Origin: Nitrospirae bacterium MYbin6
Lineage (GTDB): Bacteria; Nitrospirota; Thermodesulfovibrionia; Thermodesulfovibrionales; Magnetobacteriaceae
Assembly: GCA_002753305.1 (NCBI GenBank)
Contig: PEAC01000015.1
Span: forward strand, 1 to 40,586
Reading direction: 5' to 3'
Length of the DNA stretch: 40,586 bases
How positions within the stretch are numbered: position 1 is the stretch's first letter; the number at the start of each line of letters is the position of its first letter. Under the pieces are notes generated by a model that was given only the letters and a program-made list of their open reading frames with translations, made no database searches and had not been told where the DNA came from. Shown piece by piece: positions 26,035 through 35,237 of this stretch. The position numbers and the translations under genes were made by a program.

Positions 26035-27862
26035 ACACCTCCTTGAATATAAATCTTTCCATGGTTATGGCGTCAACCGGGCATCTTTGCGCACAGAATC
26101 CGCACCGGATGCACCTGTCCTCATCTTTTATTATCGCAGAGTCAGACCCCTCCGGGATGTGGCCGTAGCGGTTTATATACAGCTCAGTTAGTTCCTCATC
26201 TCCTTTGATTTTATCCAAGCTCACCAACCTCAGGCAGTACTCAGGGCAAACGTCCGCGCATCCTCCGCAGAGAATGCAACGGTCTCCGTTGAAGATCGTG
26301 TTTACCGCACAGTTAAGGCATCTGCTGCCCTGCTCCTCGGCTGAGTCCTTGTCGAAACTGTTCTCAACGAGGGTGTTTATGGATTTGAGCCTATCCTCTG
26401 GCGGCGCCGCCGGTACGTGGCACCTCTCTATTTTCTCGAAATCATACGGATGGTCCACCTTGTTATCCAATACCTCGCCGCTGAAGTATTCGGCGTGCAA
26501 CTCGGTTATCTTTAATTCCAGGGATTGGCCGCTTATGTACTCGTGAATCGCAACGGCGGCCTTCTTGCCGCTTGCCACGGCGTCTATGACGAGTTTTGGG
26601 CCGTATGCCAGGTCTCCGGCCACGAAAAGCCCTTTAAGCGGCGTTGTCACCTTGTCCGGCCCGACGCTTATCATGCCCCTGTCCGTTAATTTTATGTCCA
26701 GTCCGGTATCCGTGAGGAAGGACAAGTCATAGGCCTGGCCTATTGCAAACATTACCGTATTGGCCGGCAGTGTCAGCATGTCCGATTCGTCATATCTGGG
26801 GTTGAATCTGCCCTCCCCGTCAAATAATGATATACAGCGCTTGAATGTTATTGAGACGACACGGTTATTGCCGTCCAGGTTGATTTTATGAGGCCCGTAG
26901 CTGTTTATTCTTTCTACACCCTCTTCCTCTGCCTCTTCTATCTCTATCTTGTCGGCGAGCATCTGCTCGAACTCCTCAATACACACCAGGGAGACTGACT
27001 GAACGCCCGGTTGCCTTACGGAGGTCCTTGCAACGTCATAGGCGACATTACCCCCGCCAATCACCACTACAGTCGGGCCTATTTTGACTTCATTGCCACC
27101 GGAAAATACGTCCCTGAGAAAATCCACGCCCCCAATTACTCCGCTGCCGTTAGCACCGTCCATGGGAAGCATTCTCGATTTTTTCGCACCCACAGAGATA
27201 AGTACTGCCAGGGAGTTGTCATAGAGGTCCTTCAGGGCGACATCTTTTCCCACCTGCACGCCAAGTTTTATCTCTACCCCTAAGGCCATAATCGCGTCTA
27301 TCTCCGCCTGGAGTATCTCTCTGGAGAGCCTGTAGGGCGGGATGCCGACGACACACATTCCACCTGCCACTTTCTCCATTTCGTATATGACCGGCTTATA
27401 TCCCATCAGGGCAAGGTCGTGGGCACAGGCAAGCCCGGCCGGGCCAGCCCCTATTATTGATATGGGCTTGGATGTGTCTCCGGCTATACCCATTATTCCC
27501 ATGCCTTTTACGCTGAGGTGTTCTCTGACTTTTTCTGCGAAATCCTCTTTGGTAGTATTATTATATATCTCTGCGCCGTATTTCTCAGTAACGAATCTCT
27601 TTAGCGCCCTTATCGACACGGAGGCGTCGATACCCTTTCTCCTGCAAGCCAGCTCACATGGGGCCGCGCATATCCTGCCACATATGGAGGCAAGAGGATT
27701 AGGTGTCCTTGCTATCCAATATGCCTTTTCGTAGTCTCCGTCGGCGATTGCCTTAACGTATCCTCTGGAGTCCGTGCCCACGGGGCAGCCCGTCTGGCAC
27801 TTCACGTTTTGCTTCCAGTATTTATAGTCGGGAATGACTACCTCGAATATTCGTTTTATCAT
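26018..27862 (-). CDS. GltD-like FAD/NAD(P)-binding oxidoreductase with [4Fe-4S] ferredoxin domains
   Basis: About 614 residues. N-terminal Fe-S domain (KCQTGCPVGTD and SICGRICAAPCELACRR), FAD-binding GAGPAGLACAHDLA, NAD(P)-binding VVIGGGNVAYDVAR, and C-terminal ferredoxin with CILCGGCADVCPEYC and CIRCGFCAQRCPVD, enough for two [4Fe-4S] clusters. It resembles the beta subunit of glutamate synthase and related electron-transfer flavoproteins. Start: the frame opens at GTG 27877, but ATG 27862 has GAGGAG 8 bases upstream and is preferred. As first gene of the cytochrome operon, overlapping the Rieske gene, it may link NAD(P)H or ferredoxin to the quinone pool through the bc complex; this link is inferred from context only. 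Confidence 0.85.
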   Translation of the reverse strand: MIKRIFEVVIPDYKYWKQNVKCQTGCPVGTDSRGYVKAIADGDYEKAYWIARTPNPLASICGRICAAPCELACRRKGIDASVSIRALKRFVTEKYGAEIYNNTTKEDFAEKVREHLSVKGMGIMGIAGDTSKPISIIGAGPAGLACAHDLALMGYKPVIYEMEKVAGGMCVVGIPPYRLSREILQAEIDAIMALGVEIKLGVQVGKDVALKDLYDNSLAVLISVGAKKSRMLPMDGANGSGVIGGVDFLRDVFSGGNEVKIGPTVVVIGGGNVAYDVARTSVRQPGVQSVSLVCIEEFEQMLADKIEIEEAEEEGVERINSYGPHKINLDGNNRVVSITFKRCISLFDGEGRFNPRYDESDMLTLPANTVMFAIGQAYDLSFLTDTGLDIKLTDRGMISVGPDKVTTPLKGLFVAGDLAYGPKLVIDAVASGKKAAVAIHEYISGQSLELKITELHAEYFSGEVLDNKVDHPYDFEKIERCHVPAAPPEDRLKSINTLVENSFDKDSAEEQGSRCLNCAVNTIFNGDRCILCGGCADVCPEYCLRLVSLDKIKGDEELTELYINRYGHIPEGSDSAIIKDEDRCIRCGFCAQRCPVDAITMERFIFKEVYESEE

Positions 27863-27904
27863 CTGTTTACTCCTCACAAACCATAGTATTATTATTGCCG
27901 TTTA

Positions 27905-27951
27905 TGTGTCTGCCTCTATGCTCTGTTAGTGTGTCTGCCGCTTTGTGTCTG
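27905..27951 (-). repeat. Three CAGACACA direct repeats in the cytochrome-operon leader
   Basis: On the minus strand CAGACACA occurs at 27951-27944, 27937-27930 and 27912-27905, with steps of 14 and 25 bases. All three fall between the predicted transcription start (about 27977) and the flavoprotein ATG (27862), so they would be in the 5' leader. Confidence 0.6.
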
Positions 27952-27983
27952 TATAACAGCAAGTATCAGGTCCCAATTTGGCT

Positions 27984-28012
27984 ATTATACAGGGTTGAAA
28001 TCATTTATTCAA
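27984..28012 (-). promoter_or_regulatory. Strong sigma-70-type promoter of the bc-complex operon
   Basis: Minus strand TTGAAT (28012-28007), a 17-base spacer and a perfect TATAAT (27989-27984). It lies just past the stop codon of the downstream cyclase gene and gives a leader of about 115 bases before ATG 27862. Confidence 0.65.
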
Positions 28013-28031
28013 GTATTTTTTTACATAAATC

Positions 28032-31000
28032 CTAACCGCTTTCCCATGCGCCTGTCCAGTCTTCTTTGGGAGGGTTTTCCATCAGCCGTTCAATCTCCGC
28101 TATGTATGTCTTGCTTGGCCCGTCATTGGGCACACTTGCCAGGCATTGCCTGAAGGTGTCGAGGGCACCGTCCCATTGGCGTTTTCTGAACAGTTGCAGT
28201 CCCTTGTCAAATGTCCCGAACATGTCGATGCGACCCTTGCTTACCGTACACATATCGGCAATCAGGCGGTGGTACTGCCGCGGGTCTTTCCTGAGCCACT
28301 CCGCGAACTTGTTTAACCTCACGCTTATTACCCTTTCTATTGACAAACATTGGTGTGTGAGTTTGTCCACGTTTTGGGTGCCTTTCAGGTCTTCTATCAA
28401 CAACAGGGCCTTGAGGTTTTCAGAAAGGGCCTCGGCAGTTGTATCACCCGCTGCCGTGTAGTTTATCCTTTTATTTATACTCTCAATGCCTTTTTCGAGT
28501 TTGTCTGACATGTCATAGAAGTGTTCGTAGGCCGCCTTATCGACTTTTCCGGCCAGCGTGGTAATCTGTGCATATAGTTGTTTCAGGTCTATTTGCCAGC
28601 CAAGGAGTGCTGCCTTGTAGGGGATGGTTTCATTTGATATTGCGCTGCGAAGCCCTTGCAGCTCGTTACGAATTTTTTCCGGAGTTTCTTCTTTTTCATA
28701 GATGGCTTCGTATGGTTTTAGTGCCCTTATCAGCTCGTCGATATTATGCTCTGTCAGGATGAGGTTTATAGTATCCTGTATCTGCATATACTGGATTGAC
28801 AACTCTGCCAGTTCGGAAAATATCCCGCGCATCTTAGTGAGAATGGGCAGGTCTGGCAGGGGTTTATTTTTGAGATAATAGTTATAACCCAGGATTTTCT
28901 CTGGCCTCAGTCTCTTAAGTGATTTAATTATCAACTCGGGTATGGGCCTGTGTTCCCAGTAGGAGAGGTACTGTTCGCTGTTCCAGCCGGCAAGTTCATA
29001 GACGGACTCCGTGCCGTGGTGTGTCCTGAGCTGCCCAAGGTGTCTTGCGTAGATATAGTCTTTAGCCTTTTCATATGTATCGTGTCCGATCATAATCCAT
29101 GTGTCGAAGAGTTTGTTGGCCGGCTCAAGTTCCTCGGCAACTGCGGCCGCAGGTCCCATGGCCGTGTATTGGATGTGCCGGTCTGAGCCCATATTGCCTG
29201 CCAGTACCACCCCGGTATTTATCCCCATTCGGGCGGTTATCTTTACCCCATACCGCAGGAGTATCATGCGCTGGACGGCCAGTAGTTCCTCCTGCTGGTA
29301 GAGTGCCGCCCAACAAGCCTTCCACGCGTGCCCCGGGTCACTTAACGGCACGCCGAAGTCCGCCTTTATCGCGTCCCCCTCGTACTTGTCGACATAGCCG
29401 TCGTAGCACATTATAATGTTGCTCATGGGCGTAAGATAGACGTTTAGTATGTCTGCCAGTTCCCTTGAGGTAACGCCCTCCGATATGGCCGTAAAGCCCG
29501 AGACATCCGACGAAAACATTGTGGCCTCCCTTCGTTCTCCTCCGAGGTTCAGCGTGCCGGAGGTTTTCTCCAGGAGCTTTAATACGTCTGGCGATACCAT
29601 CGTGGAAAACATGCGCCTTACCCTGCCGCGCTCCTTGCGCTCCTGAAAATACCTGTAGAGGCCGCTGCCAAGATATGCACCGCCTATGGCAAACAGCGGC
29701 TGTGAAACAGGCATTATAATCCCCCGCGACCTGAACAGATACCACGAAAGCGCGAAGTAGGCAGCCACAGCCAAAACAGCTGCCGCACCACTCCTTACGG
29801 GGGCCGCCATGAGCACAATTAATACGATAAAATACGCAAGGGCAAACGTAATCAGGTAGCCTGTGGCGGGGGAAAGTTCATGGAGGAATTTTCCCGCCAA
29901 TATGGAGTTCAGCACGTTTATGGGCAGGTCCAGCATCGGGTGCCTCTTCATAAACGGGGTAGGGTTTTGTGAGGTCAGCCCGGTTGACGTTAGTCCGTAG
30001 AAGACTATCTTGTCCTTTAGATCCAGCGGAGATATACGCCTGGCCCTGCCATCCTGGGTTATCTCCCATTTGCCAAAATAGAGTGGCCTTACCAATGGTA
30101 TTGTTTCTGTCTCAAGGTGAAATATAACCAGAGCATAGGAGTCTTTGAGCGCTGCATCTTCGGCCTCATCCGGCGAATATCCCAGAGCCGTTACGGCGTC
30201 TTCATAGAGGGGCATCTTTCCGTCTTCGTCATATTTTAAAAGCAGATAGTTGTTGAACCTGATTTGATTGCCAATCTGTATCCATAGTCTGGTGCCGTCT
30301 GTTATGCCAATGGCTTTTAGCGCCTCTTTGACGGACAACTTGCCGGAGTTTAGTTGAGCCTCCAGAAGTGTGGCAATATATATTGAGTCTGCGGTATGTG
30401 TGATTTGGTCGTTGGAGGCGTAACGGTGTTTTTTGAGGTCATTTATCAGTTGCCTTTGCGCAATGACTGTGTCGGGCATTTTTCTGAGGCCATATTTTCT
30501 CAGTTCGTTTTTGGCCTCCTGAAATAAGATCATTGAGGCGGCAATGCCGTAGGGAATCCGGGGAAACGTGTCTTTGTAGCTGCCCGCCCAGTTTACCGGC
30601 GTCTGGCCGTCTTTGTCAATTGGTATACTGATTCGGCCCACGGAGTGCTCAATTTCGACGCTCTTGCCAGGTGTAACAGTAACGTTATCTGCGTTTAACA
30701 GTTTTATGGCCGCATCCAGGGCTAACGACAGATAGAGCGTATTATTGTAGCGTGTAATCAGTGGATATCTTAATACGATTCCCTCTTTATCCATGACAAT
30801 GGTGTTAAAGCCGCCCCCTTTGATTGCTTCGACAATATCCTTCGATGGAAGGGAAATCTCGGCTGCCGAGGGGATTTTATGTGAGTGGCCGGGGATGGCT
30901 ATTTTCTCTTTCAACGACTGAAGCAGCAGCCGTTGTTCCTCTGTAAGGGATGCGAAGTGGCTTTCGGCCAGTTTGGGATTGGAGATTATGTGGCCGTTGA

Positions 31001-31520
31001 GGTTTGGCACTGTGATTTTTATCGTGTAAAAGGCCCATCCGTAGTCTTTGAGTGTCTTGTAGAAGCTGCCGTCGCCGTTGTCCAGGTATGGCATGGTTTT
31101 AGCGGCGCCGCCGCTGAGGTATGAGTCTTTAATAATTTCTTTCAGATCCCAGGCGGCCTTTTCTTCCATTGAGTTGTGCGCGGCCTTGGGCATGTCGATG
31201 TCCGTGAATATAATTGCGCGGCTTTGGTAGAGTTTCAACAATCTGATAAGTGATTCATGCCTCTCATGCGGCCATGGCCAGCGCCCCAGAGTTTTCAGTG
31301 CCTCGTCGTCAATGTCAATGCTTGTAATGGCAGGGTCCAGTTGCAGAGGGGGCCTTTTTAAGAACGACACAACAAGGGCTGTGTCCTCAAGCCTGTCAAA
31401 CGTCTCAAGCATCCCAAGCAAGGCCGCCGCAAGCGATACGGCAGTCCCTATGGCAAGGACGGCTGCGAGTGTTTTAAATGCCTTTCCTTTTATTAATTCA
31501 GCAATATATTGAGCTGTCAT
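28032..31520 (-). CDS. CHASE2-domain class III nucleotide cyclase, C1-like half (metal-binding, lacks transition-state residues)
   Basis: 1162 residues: TM helix (about 13-38), CHASE2 sensor domain (about 40-530; IDIDDEALKTLGRWPWP near the start, DKIVFYGLTSTGLT at the end), three TM helices (about 545-620), a coupling helix (RRMFSTMVSPDVLKLL), the cyclase domain (about 665-840), a helical tail, and a TPR-like C-terminus (FRKRQWDGALDTFRQCL). Both metal aspartates are present, D672 in SSDVSGF and D716 in KYEGDAI, 44 residues apart, with purine-selecting K712 and T786. The usual N-x-x-x-R of GDxVNxAAR is replaced: YTAMGPAAAVAEEL has Ala793 and Glu797. A homodimer should therefore be nearly inactive. 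ATG 31520 overlaps the stop of the paralogous upstream gene as ATGA. Confidence 0.88.
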   Translation of the reverse strand: MTAQYIAELIKGKAFKTLAAVLAIGTAVSLAAALLGMLETFDRLEDTALVVSFLKRPPLQLDPAITSIDIDDEALKTLGRWPWPHERHESLIRLLKLYQSRAIIFTDIDMPKAAHNSMEEKAAWDLKEIIKDSYLSGGAAKTMPYLDNGDGSFYKTLKDYGWAFYTIKITVPNLNGHIISNPKLAESHFASLTEEQRLLLQSLKEKIAIPGHSHKIPSAAEISLPSKDIVEAIKGGGFNTIVMDKEGIVLRYPLITRYNNTLYLSLALDAAIKLLNADNVTVTPGKSVEIEHSVGRISIPIDKDGQTPVNWAGSYKDTFPRIPYGIAASMILFQEAKNELRKYGLRKMPDTVIAQRQLINDLKKHRYASNDQITHTADSIYIATLLEAQLNSGKLSVKEALKAIGITDGTRLWIQIGNQIRFNNYLLLKYDEDGKMPLYEDAVTALGYSPDEAEDAALKDSYALVIFHLETETIPLVRPLYFGKWEITQDGRARRISPLDLKDKIVFYGLTSTGLTSQNPTPFMKRHPMLDLPINVLNSILAGKFLHELSPATGYLITFALAYFIVLIVLMAAPVRSGAAAVLAVAAYFALSWYLFRSRGIIMPVSQPLFAIGGAYLGSGLYRYFQERKERGRVRRMFSTMVSPDVLKLLEKTSGTLNLGGERREATMFSSDVSGFTAISEGVTSRELADILNVYLTPMSNIIMCYDGYVDKYEGDAIKADFGVPLSDPGHAWKACWAALYQQEELLAVQRMILLRYGVKITARMGINTGVVLAGNMGSDRHIQYTAMGPAAAVAEELEPANKLFDTWIMIGHDTYEKAKDYIYARHLGQLRTHHGTESVYELAGWNSEQYLSYWEHRPIPELIIKSLKRLRPEKILGYNYYLKNKPLPDLPILTKMRGIFSELAELSIQYMQIQDTINLILTEHNIDELIRALKPYEAIYEKEETPEKIRNELQGLRSAISNETIPYKAALLGWQIDLKQLYAQITTLAGKVDKAAYEHFYDMSDKLEKGIESINKRINYTAAGDTTAEALSENLKALLLIEDLKGTQNVDKLTHQCLSIERVISVRLNKFAEWLRKDPRQYHRLIADMCTVSKGRIDMFGTFDKGLQLFRKRQWDGALDTFRQCLASVPNDGPSKTYIAEIERLMENPPKEDWTGAWESG

Positions 31521-34500
31521 TTTTTAGTCTGTACGAATTCGCCCTGCCATGAGTCTGCGGGCGGCGATTCCTTATAGGATTTTATCCGGCCAATGAAAGA
31601 CTGTGCCGGTGAGTCGTGCGGTATTATCTGGAGCACCTTTTTAAATTCCTCAGTGGCGCTGTCCCAGCGGCGTTCCCAGTAGAGTTTCAGGGCCTCCCCG
31701 AAGTGTACACTGGCTGTGAGGTCGTCCTTCGTGGGTGCCCCTGCCAGGGCCATCATCTCATGCCACGGGCCGTGTTTAGCTGAGACTTGTTTATAGAAAT
31801 CCGCGGCCCGCGCTTTATAGCGGCTTTGCCCATCGGCAATAAGGGCGTTTAACTGCTCTTCTTGTGCGGCCTCATTCTCAGGGATAATGCCTGCTAAGGC
31901 ATCGGTACACCTGATGATGTGCTCATTGCCGGTGTGCTCCTTCCGCAGGCGGGACAGGAATATCTCACACTTATTCAGGAGTGCCGCGGCCTCAGAGGCC
32001 AGCTCCTCTACTGCCGCCCCACCTATCGCCTTTTTCACCACGGTGTCCTCCAGCATACGCGCTACCCTTTTAGTTTCATCAACTCTTAGGCTTAATAAAT
32101 CAGGGAGGTTGGCAGAGGAATCTGGCTCTCCGGCATTATTGGCTGAGAAATCATACCCAAGCGTTGCCTTTAGTTTATTCTTTAACGCTCCGATGGATGT
32201 GTAGATGGTGATGGCCTCCTTTTTCCATTCATTTATGAGAAGCGGCTCGACAATCGGGATGGATTCGGCAAAGAAAGTTTGAATCATTTGAGCCAGCGGG
32301 TGGGAGGTCTTTTTGTAAATCTTTTCCCATAGTTGCAGGTAGCCGAATATTTTACCTGTGGGGGATTTTATCCAGAGGTCTTTGAGATGTTGAGGCACGG
32401 GTTTCTCTGCGTGGAGCCTCAGGTATGCCTCAGGCCTCCAGCCGATGCACTCGTAAATGGTTGTCGGGTTGGCCTTTCCCTTTAAGAGGAGTTTATCGAG
32501 CAGGCGCAGGTGTACGCTGTCTGAGATAACCGGTGCGGTATCCTCTCCTGTGAGTGCATAATCGGAGTTATAGATAAAATTAGCGGCCATAAATCTGGCG
32601 GCCACATTTACGGGGTCGCCCATGACGGTATACTGAAACTTCTCCTCGGAGCCCATATTCCCGGCTGAGACATAACCATAGTTAAACCCCATGGCCACGC
32701 TTACGCTAAGCCCGTACGCAGTCTCCGCGTAGAACCTGAAGGCCTCAATGTCGAGCCTTTGCTCGATTGCGGAGAATGCGCACCTGGTTGCGCACAATTC
32801 GTCCTCTATCGGGACGCCGAAGTCTGCCATGATGACGTGCCCCTCGTATTTATCTATATAGCCGCCATAGTTCATGATAATCTCACTACTGGGGGAGAGG
32901 TAAATGCTGAGGAGGCCTGGCAGCTCATTTGGGGATACCTTCCCGATGGCCTCGTTCATGCCATTGAGGGCGGAGAAAAACACTGCCGCGCCCTTGCGCT
33001 CTCCGGTCAGGGAGAAGCTGCCGGGTTTTTCCTCCATTACCTTTAGCAGTGCGGGCGACACCATTTTAGCAAATATTGACCTTACCTTTCGACGTTCTAA
33101 AAACACCCTTACGAACTGGATAACAAGGACTGATATGTAGGCCAGCGCTATGCCCATAAGCGGAAGCACCAGGTCTATCCGGTAACCCTTAAGGCTCCAG
33201 AGCTTGTATGTTGAAAACGTGTAAGCGGCTGCAACCGTTGCCGCCAGCGCAAAGGATACAATAACGCCGGACATGATTCCCACTGCGGCAACCATCACGG
33301 ACAGTACCAGAGTAATGGCGCGGTTGAAGGAGGCCGGCGCTGTATCCAGGAACTGCCCTGTTAGTATGGAGTTGATGGCGTTGAGGTGGAAAGAGACCAT
33401 AGGGGCGGATGGCTCATAGGGGGTAGGGTTTAAGTCCATCGTGTTTGTCCCGGTCAGGCCAATCATAAAAATCATGTTTTCCATATCTACGGGGGAAAAG
33501 GCCTTGCGCCGGCCCTGTTTGGCCACTGTTGCGGCACCAGGAAAATAATATGGGTAGGCGTCCCTGATGCGGCCTTTAGCGTAAAACCACTTCATGTTTT
33601 TCAAGGCCTCGTCAATCTGCGGGGCAAAGGCGTTGTTGTGAAATTTAGCGCTAAAGGAGGCGTCGTTTATGGTATGGCCTTTCTCCAGCAGCAGTGCGAT
33701 TTGGAAAGCGGCTGCAACCACGCTATAGACTTGCTCAATAGTATCACCACTGGCATATGGCTGTAATCTGCTGTAGATTTCCGTTTTATCCACACCCTTA
33801 TCGAGATATTTCGAGACGAAGAGCGCGGTGGCAATATCTGAGGCGATACCTTTAGCGTTGGCCTCTGAGACGAGGTTGTCTTCCATTAAATCCAAGTAAA
33901 TATCGTTATATAACACTGTGTAGCTGTTACCGTTGTATGTGGAGGCGATTTGTTTAGCCCGTATGACTGCATAGTAGTGAGAGATGAGGTCATAAGGGAT
34001 GTGTGTGTAGGTGTTATGAAACGGGCCGGCCCAGTTCAGGAGCATCTGGCAGTGGGCGTCTATGGGGATTTTAATGTCCTGGCGGTTAGTTGAACCGTAT
34101 GGCAGGGCATTTTTAAGAGTGAGATACTCACCTGGGGCGACTTCCATCTCAGAGGGTTTAAAGTCCAGGGTGTCAGAGAGCATCCTGATGATAATAGAGT
34201 ATGTCATATTGTCGTTGTAGCGGCGCAGGAGGGTATAGTTTCTCACAATGGAGTCGCTGTCGAGGACGGGTTGTGCAAAGCCGACGCCCTTTGCCGAGGA
34301 GATGAACTCCTCAAGTGGGGGGTCAATGCGGATGTCGGCGAATAGGCCAGCGGGGTCAATAGTGGCTGGGATGGGCAGAAATGTCTTTTCAAGGAGGGTA
34401 AGGGCCTCGGACTGTATTGTTTCTGTGGTTTGTGTTGTGACGGCAGAGGAGGCGTCCTGGCCTTCATCTTTTTTTGCCCTTATGGTGAAGTAGCTAAGGT

Positions 34501-34990
34501 AGATATTACCATATTTGCTCATGGCCTCGGCGAATTCCTCGTCATAGTTTCTGAAGGAATCATCAAGGATGCGGAGGAATGCGTCGGTGTTGTTGGCCGA
34601 TGGGCTGGGGGTTGAGAAAAATTTTGTAATAACAGATGGATAAAAGGCCGTGTTTTCTCTTTCTATAAAGAAGACATCGTAGCCTGCCTGCCTGGCATTA
34701 TAAAAATTAAGGGTCTTAACGAGAACAACATGCCTGAGGCGCGTCCATGGCCACTGCCCGAAGAGCTGAAGCGAAGAATCGCCGAAGTCGATATAACCTA
34801 ATTCGGGGAGTGTCTTAATTGGCGGGCGGTTTTTGTATCGCAAATCGACGGTGTATAGCTCAAGGTCAACCGCGAACTGAAACATCCCGAGAATCAGGGC
34901 CAACACCCCGGCACAGAGGCCAATTATTGCCCCACGCAACGCTTTAGGGAATCTCTCCACATATTTTCTAATCAACCCGGGCACAAGCAT
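31517..34990 (-). CDS. CHASE2-domain class III nucleotide cyclase, C2-like half (transition-state residues, lacks metal aspartates)
   Basis: About 1157 residues with the same architecture as its downstream neighbour: TM (about 19-40), CHASE2 (GYIDFGDSSLQLFGQWPWTR early, IFMIGLTGTNT late), three TM helices (about 550-627), cyclase (about 668-845) and a helical/TPR tail (YWERRWDSATEEFKKVL). Here the metal aspartates are lost, Ala674 in FFSALNG and His718 in KYEGHVI, while K714, T788 and the catalytic N795 and R799 (YTVMGDPVNVAARF) are kept. Start: ATG 34990 has AGAGG five bases upstream and aligns with the paralogue; an upstream ATG at 35080 adds 30 unrecognised residues (add 30 to the numbering). 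It probably forms an obligate heterodimer with the adjacent gene product, making cAMP or cGMP in response to a periplasmic signal. Confidence 0.85.
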   Translation of the reverse strand: MLVPGLIRKYVERFPKALRGAIIGLCAGVLALILGMFQFAVDLELYTVDLRYKNRPPIKTLPELGYIDFGDSSLQLFGQWPWTRLRHVVLVKTLNFYNARQAGYDVFFIERENTAFYPSVITKFFSTPSPSANNTDAFLRILDDSFRNYDEEFAEAMSKYGNIYLSYFTIRAKKDEGQDASSAVTTQTTETIQSEALTLLEKTFLPIPATIDPAGLFADIRIDPPLEEFISSAKGVGFAQPVLDSDSIVRNYTLLRRYNDNMTYSIIIRMLSDTLDFKPSEMEVAPGEYLTLKNALPYGSTNRQDIKIPIDAHCQMLLNWAGPFHNTYTHIPYDLISHYYAVIRAKQIASTYNGNSYTVLYNDIYLDLMEDNLVSEANAKGIASDIATALFVSKYLDKGVDKTEIYSRLQPYASGDTIEQVYSVVAAAFQIALLLEKGHTINDASFSAKFHNNAFAPQIDEALKNMKWFYAKGRIRDAYPYYFPGAATVAKQGRRKAFSPVDMENMIFMIGLTGTNTMDLNPTPYEPSAPMVSFHLNAINSILTGQFLDTAPASFNRAITLVLSVMVAAVGIMSGVIVSFALAATVAAAYTFSTYKLWSLKGYRIDLVLPLMGIALAYISVLVIQFVRVFLERRKVRSIFAKMVSPALLKVMEEKPGSFSLTGERKGAAVFFSALNGMNEAIGKVSPNELPGLLSIYLSPSSEIIMNYGGYIDKYEGHVIMADFGVPIEDELCATRCAFSAIEQRLDIEAFRFYAETAYGLSVSVAMGFNYGYVSAGNMGSEEKFQYTVMGDPVNVAARFMAANFIYNSDYALTGEDTAPVISDSVHLRLLDKLLLKGKANPTTIYECIGWRPEAYLRLHAEKPVPQHLKDLWIKSPTGKIFGYLQLWEKIYKKTSHPLAQMIQTFFAESIPIVEPLLINEWKKEAITIYTSIGALKNKLKATLGYDFSANNAGEPDSSANLPDLLSLRVDETKRVARMLEDTVVKKAIGGAAVEELASEAAALLNKCEIFLSRLRKEHTGNEHIIRCTDALAGIIPENEAAQEEQLNALIADGQSRYKARAADFYKQVSAKHGPWHEMMALAGAPTKDDLTASVHFGEALKLYWERRWDSATEEFKKVLQIIPHDSPAQSFIGRIKSYKESPPADSWQGEFVQTKK

Positions 34991-35237
34991 TTCAGCCTCT
35001 ATTATATCATAATTGCTCAGGTGTAATACTCCCCAAAAACTGGATGCCTTGCCTATTTCAAACGGAACATTTAATGGCATTGAAATAAGCAGTGGATATA
35101 ACCTTTAACGAGAGATTAAATTTTCTGTTTTCTTCTGTCCTCCTTTTTTAGCTGCATATAGTTTTTCCTGCCTTAGTTTTCTGACATTGTCAGGGTTACC
35201 CTTAAATAATCCACTGGTCTCATAAAATCAATAATGG

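Noticed and set aside
28032..31520. Treating the downstream cyclase as simply inactive
   Set aside because: Its losses are exactly matched by retained residues in the coupled paralogue, so heterodimer activity is the better explanation.
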